This document shows positions 26,641-26,877 of a DNA stretch of 26,877 nucleotides, piece after piece. Each line of letters opens with the position of its first letter. Position 1 is the stretch's first letter. The position numbers were made by a program, and so were the translations under genes. The DNA comes from Mesostigma viride (lineage: Eukaryota; Streptophyta; Mesostigmatophyceae; Mesostigmatales; Mesostigmataceae), in NCBI GenBank assembly GCA_009746045.1, contig RPFO01000404.1:1-26877 (forward strand). Reading direction: 5' to 3'. Below the pieces are notes generated by a model. The model did no database searches. It was given only the letters and a program-made list of their open reading frames with translations, and was not told the origin of the DNA.

Positions 26641-26877
26641 CAAAAGGGCATCATAGACGCCACCCTGCTCGCGCGAGTAAGTAGGGGTTCGTTGCACATT
26701 TACCTGCACGCATAAATCAGGAAGGGGGAAAAACGGCATTGAACAGGACCACGATTAGAATTGGGCTAGCTATAAACTAACCGGACCATTTGAAGGCATT
26801 AGCAACAAACATCACGCTCGACATCAAAAAAAGACTGACTGCGCTGTTGATGCACCTTTTTCATTATGGCGGCGAGT
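26641..26877. other. window end, nothing recognised
   Basis: Unique-looking sequence after the satellite. No open frame or repeat that I can support. Confidence 0.4.

Overview
The window looks like repeat-rich nuclear DNA of a plant-lineage eukaryote. Supporting signs are spliced genes with GT-AG introns, a Ty3/gypsy retrotransposon with a plant-type initiator-Met primer-binding site, a PIF/Harbinger DNA transposon with both of its genes, and large simple-repeat arrays. I see no bacterial operons and no viral genome. A charophyte alga such as Chara is my best guess, but it is an inference from overall character, not a database match.

Layout. (1) 1-3.8 kb, plus strand: the 5' part of a Ty3/gypsy element (LTR, PBS, gag, protease, start of reverse transcriptase). 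An A AAA AAC slippery heptamer sits directly before the gag stop. There is an in-frame stop after the protease and the element is truncated inside RT. (2) 4.09-12.19 kb, minus strand: a gene I reconstruct as 12 exons encoding about 2,100 aa of unrecognised, charged, low-complexity-rich protein. Splice sites and phases agree throughout, but about six 1-base frame breaks lie inside exons. Eight of the eleven introns carry copies of one short dyad motif in the same orientation, resembling introner-type introns. (3) 12.19-16.0 kb: a second minus-strand, SR-repeat-rich gene. Its exon is interrupted by a 1,086-bp composite of three perfect ~206-bp palindromes spaced exactly 440 bp apart, bounded by a CTATA duplication. 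A possible LTR caps its 3' side.

(4) 16.0-19.7 kb: tandem DNA. First is a 58-bp array built on the same intron motif, then about 86 copies of a 30-bp G-rich minisatellite that is open in all three minus frames, then a 37-bp satellite. (5) 19.7-26.4 kb: nested transposons. A ~1.7-kb non-autonomous element bounded by TTAAA split the 37-bp satellite. A 4,962-bp PIF/Harbinger element with perfect 30-bp TIRs and a TTA duplication then inserted near its left end. The Harbinger element encodes a DDE transposase and a convergent Myb/SANT-like protein, both open after splicing. A 1.2-kb CTTTG microsatellite lies between them and a CA-rich microsatellite fills the Myb intron. The 37-bp satellite resumes at 26.4 kb.

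The two Harbinger proteins would act together, the Myb-like partner assisting nuclear import and DNA binding of the transposase. The strongest candidates for something undescribed are the triple palindrome composite and the intron dyad family, which also appears in tandem and inside coding sequence.
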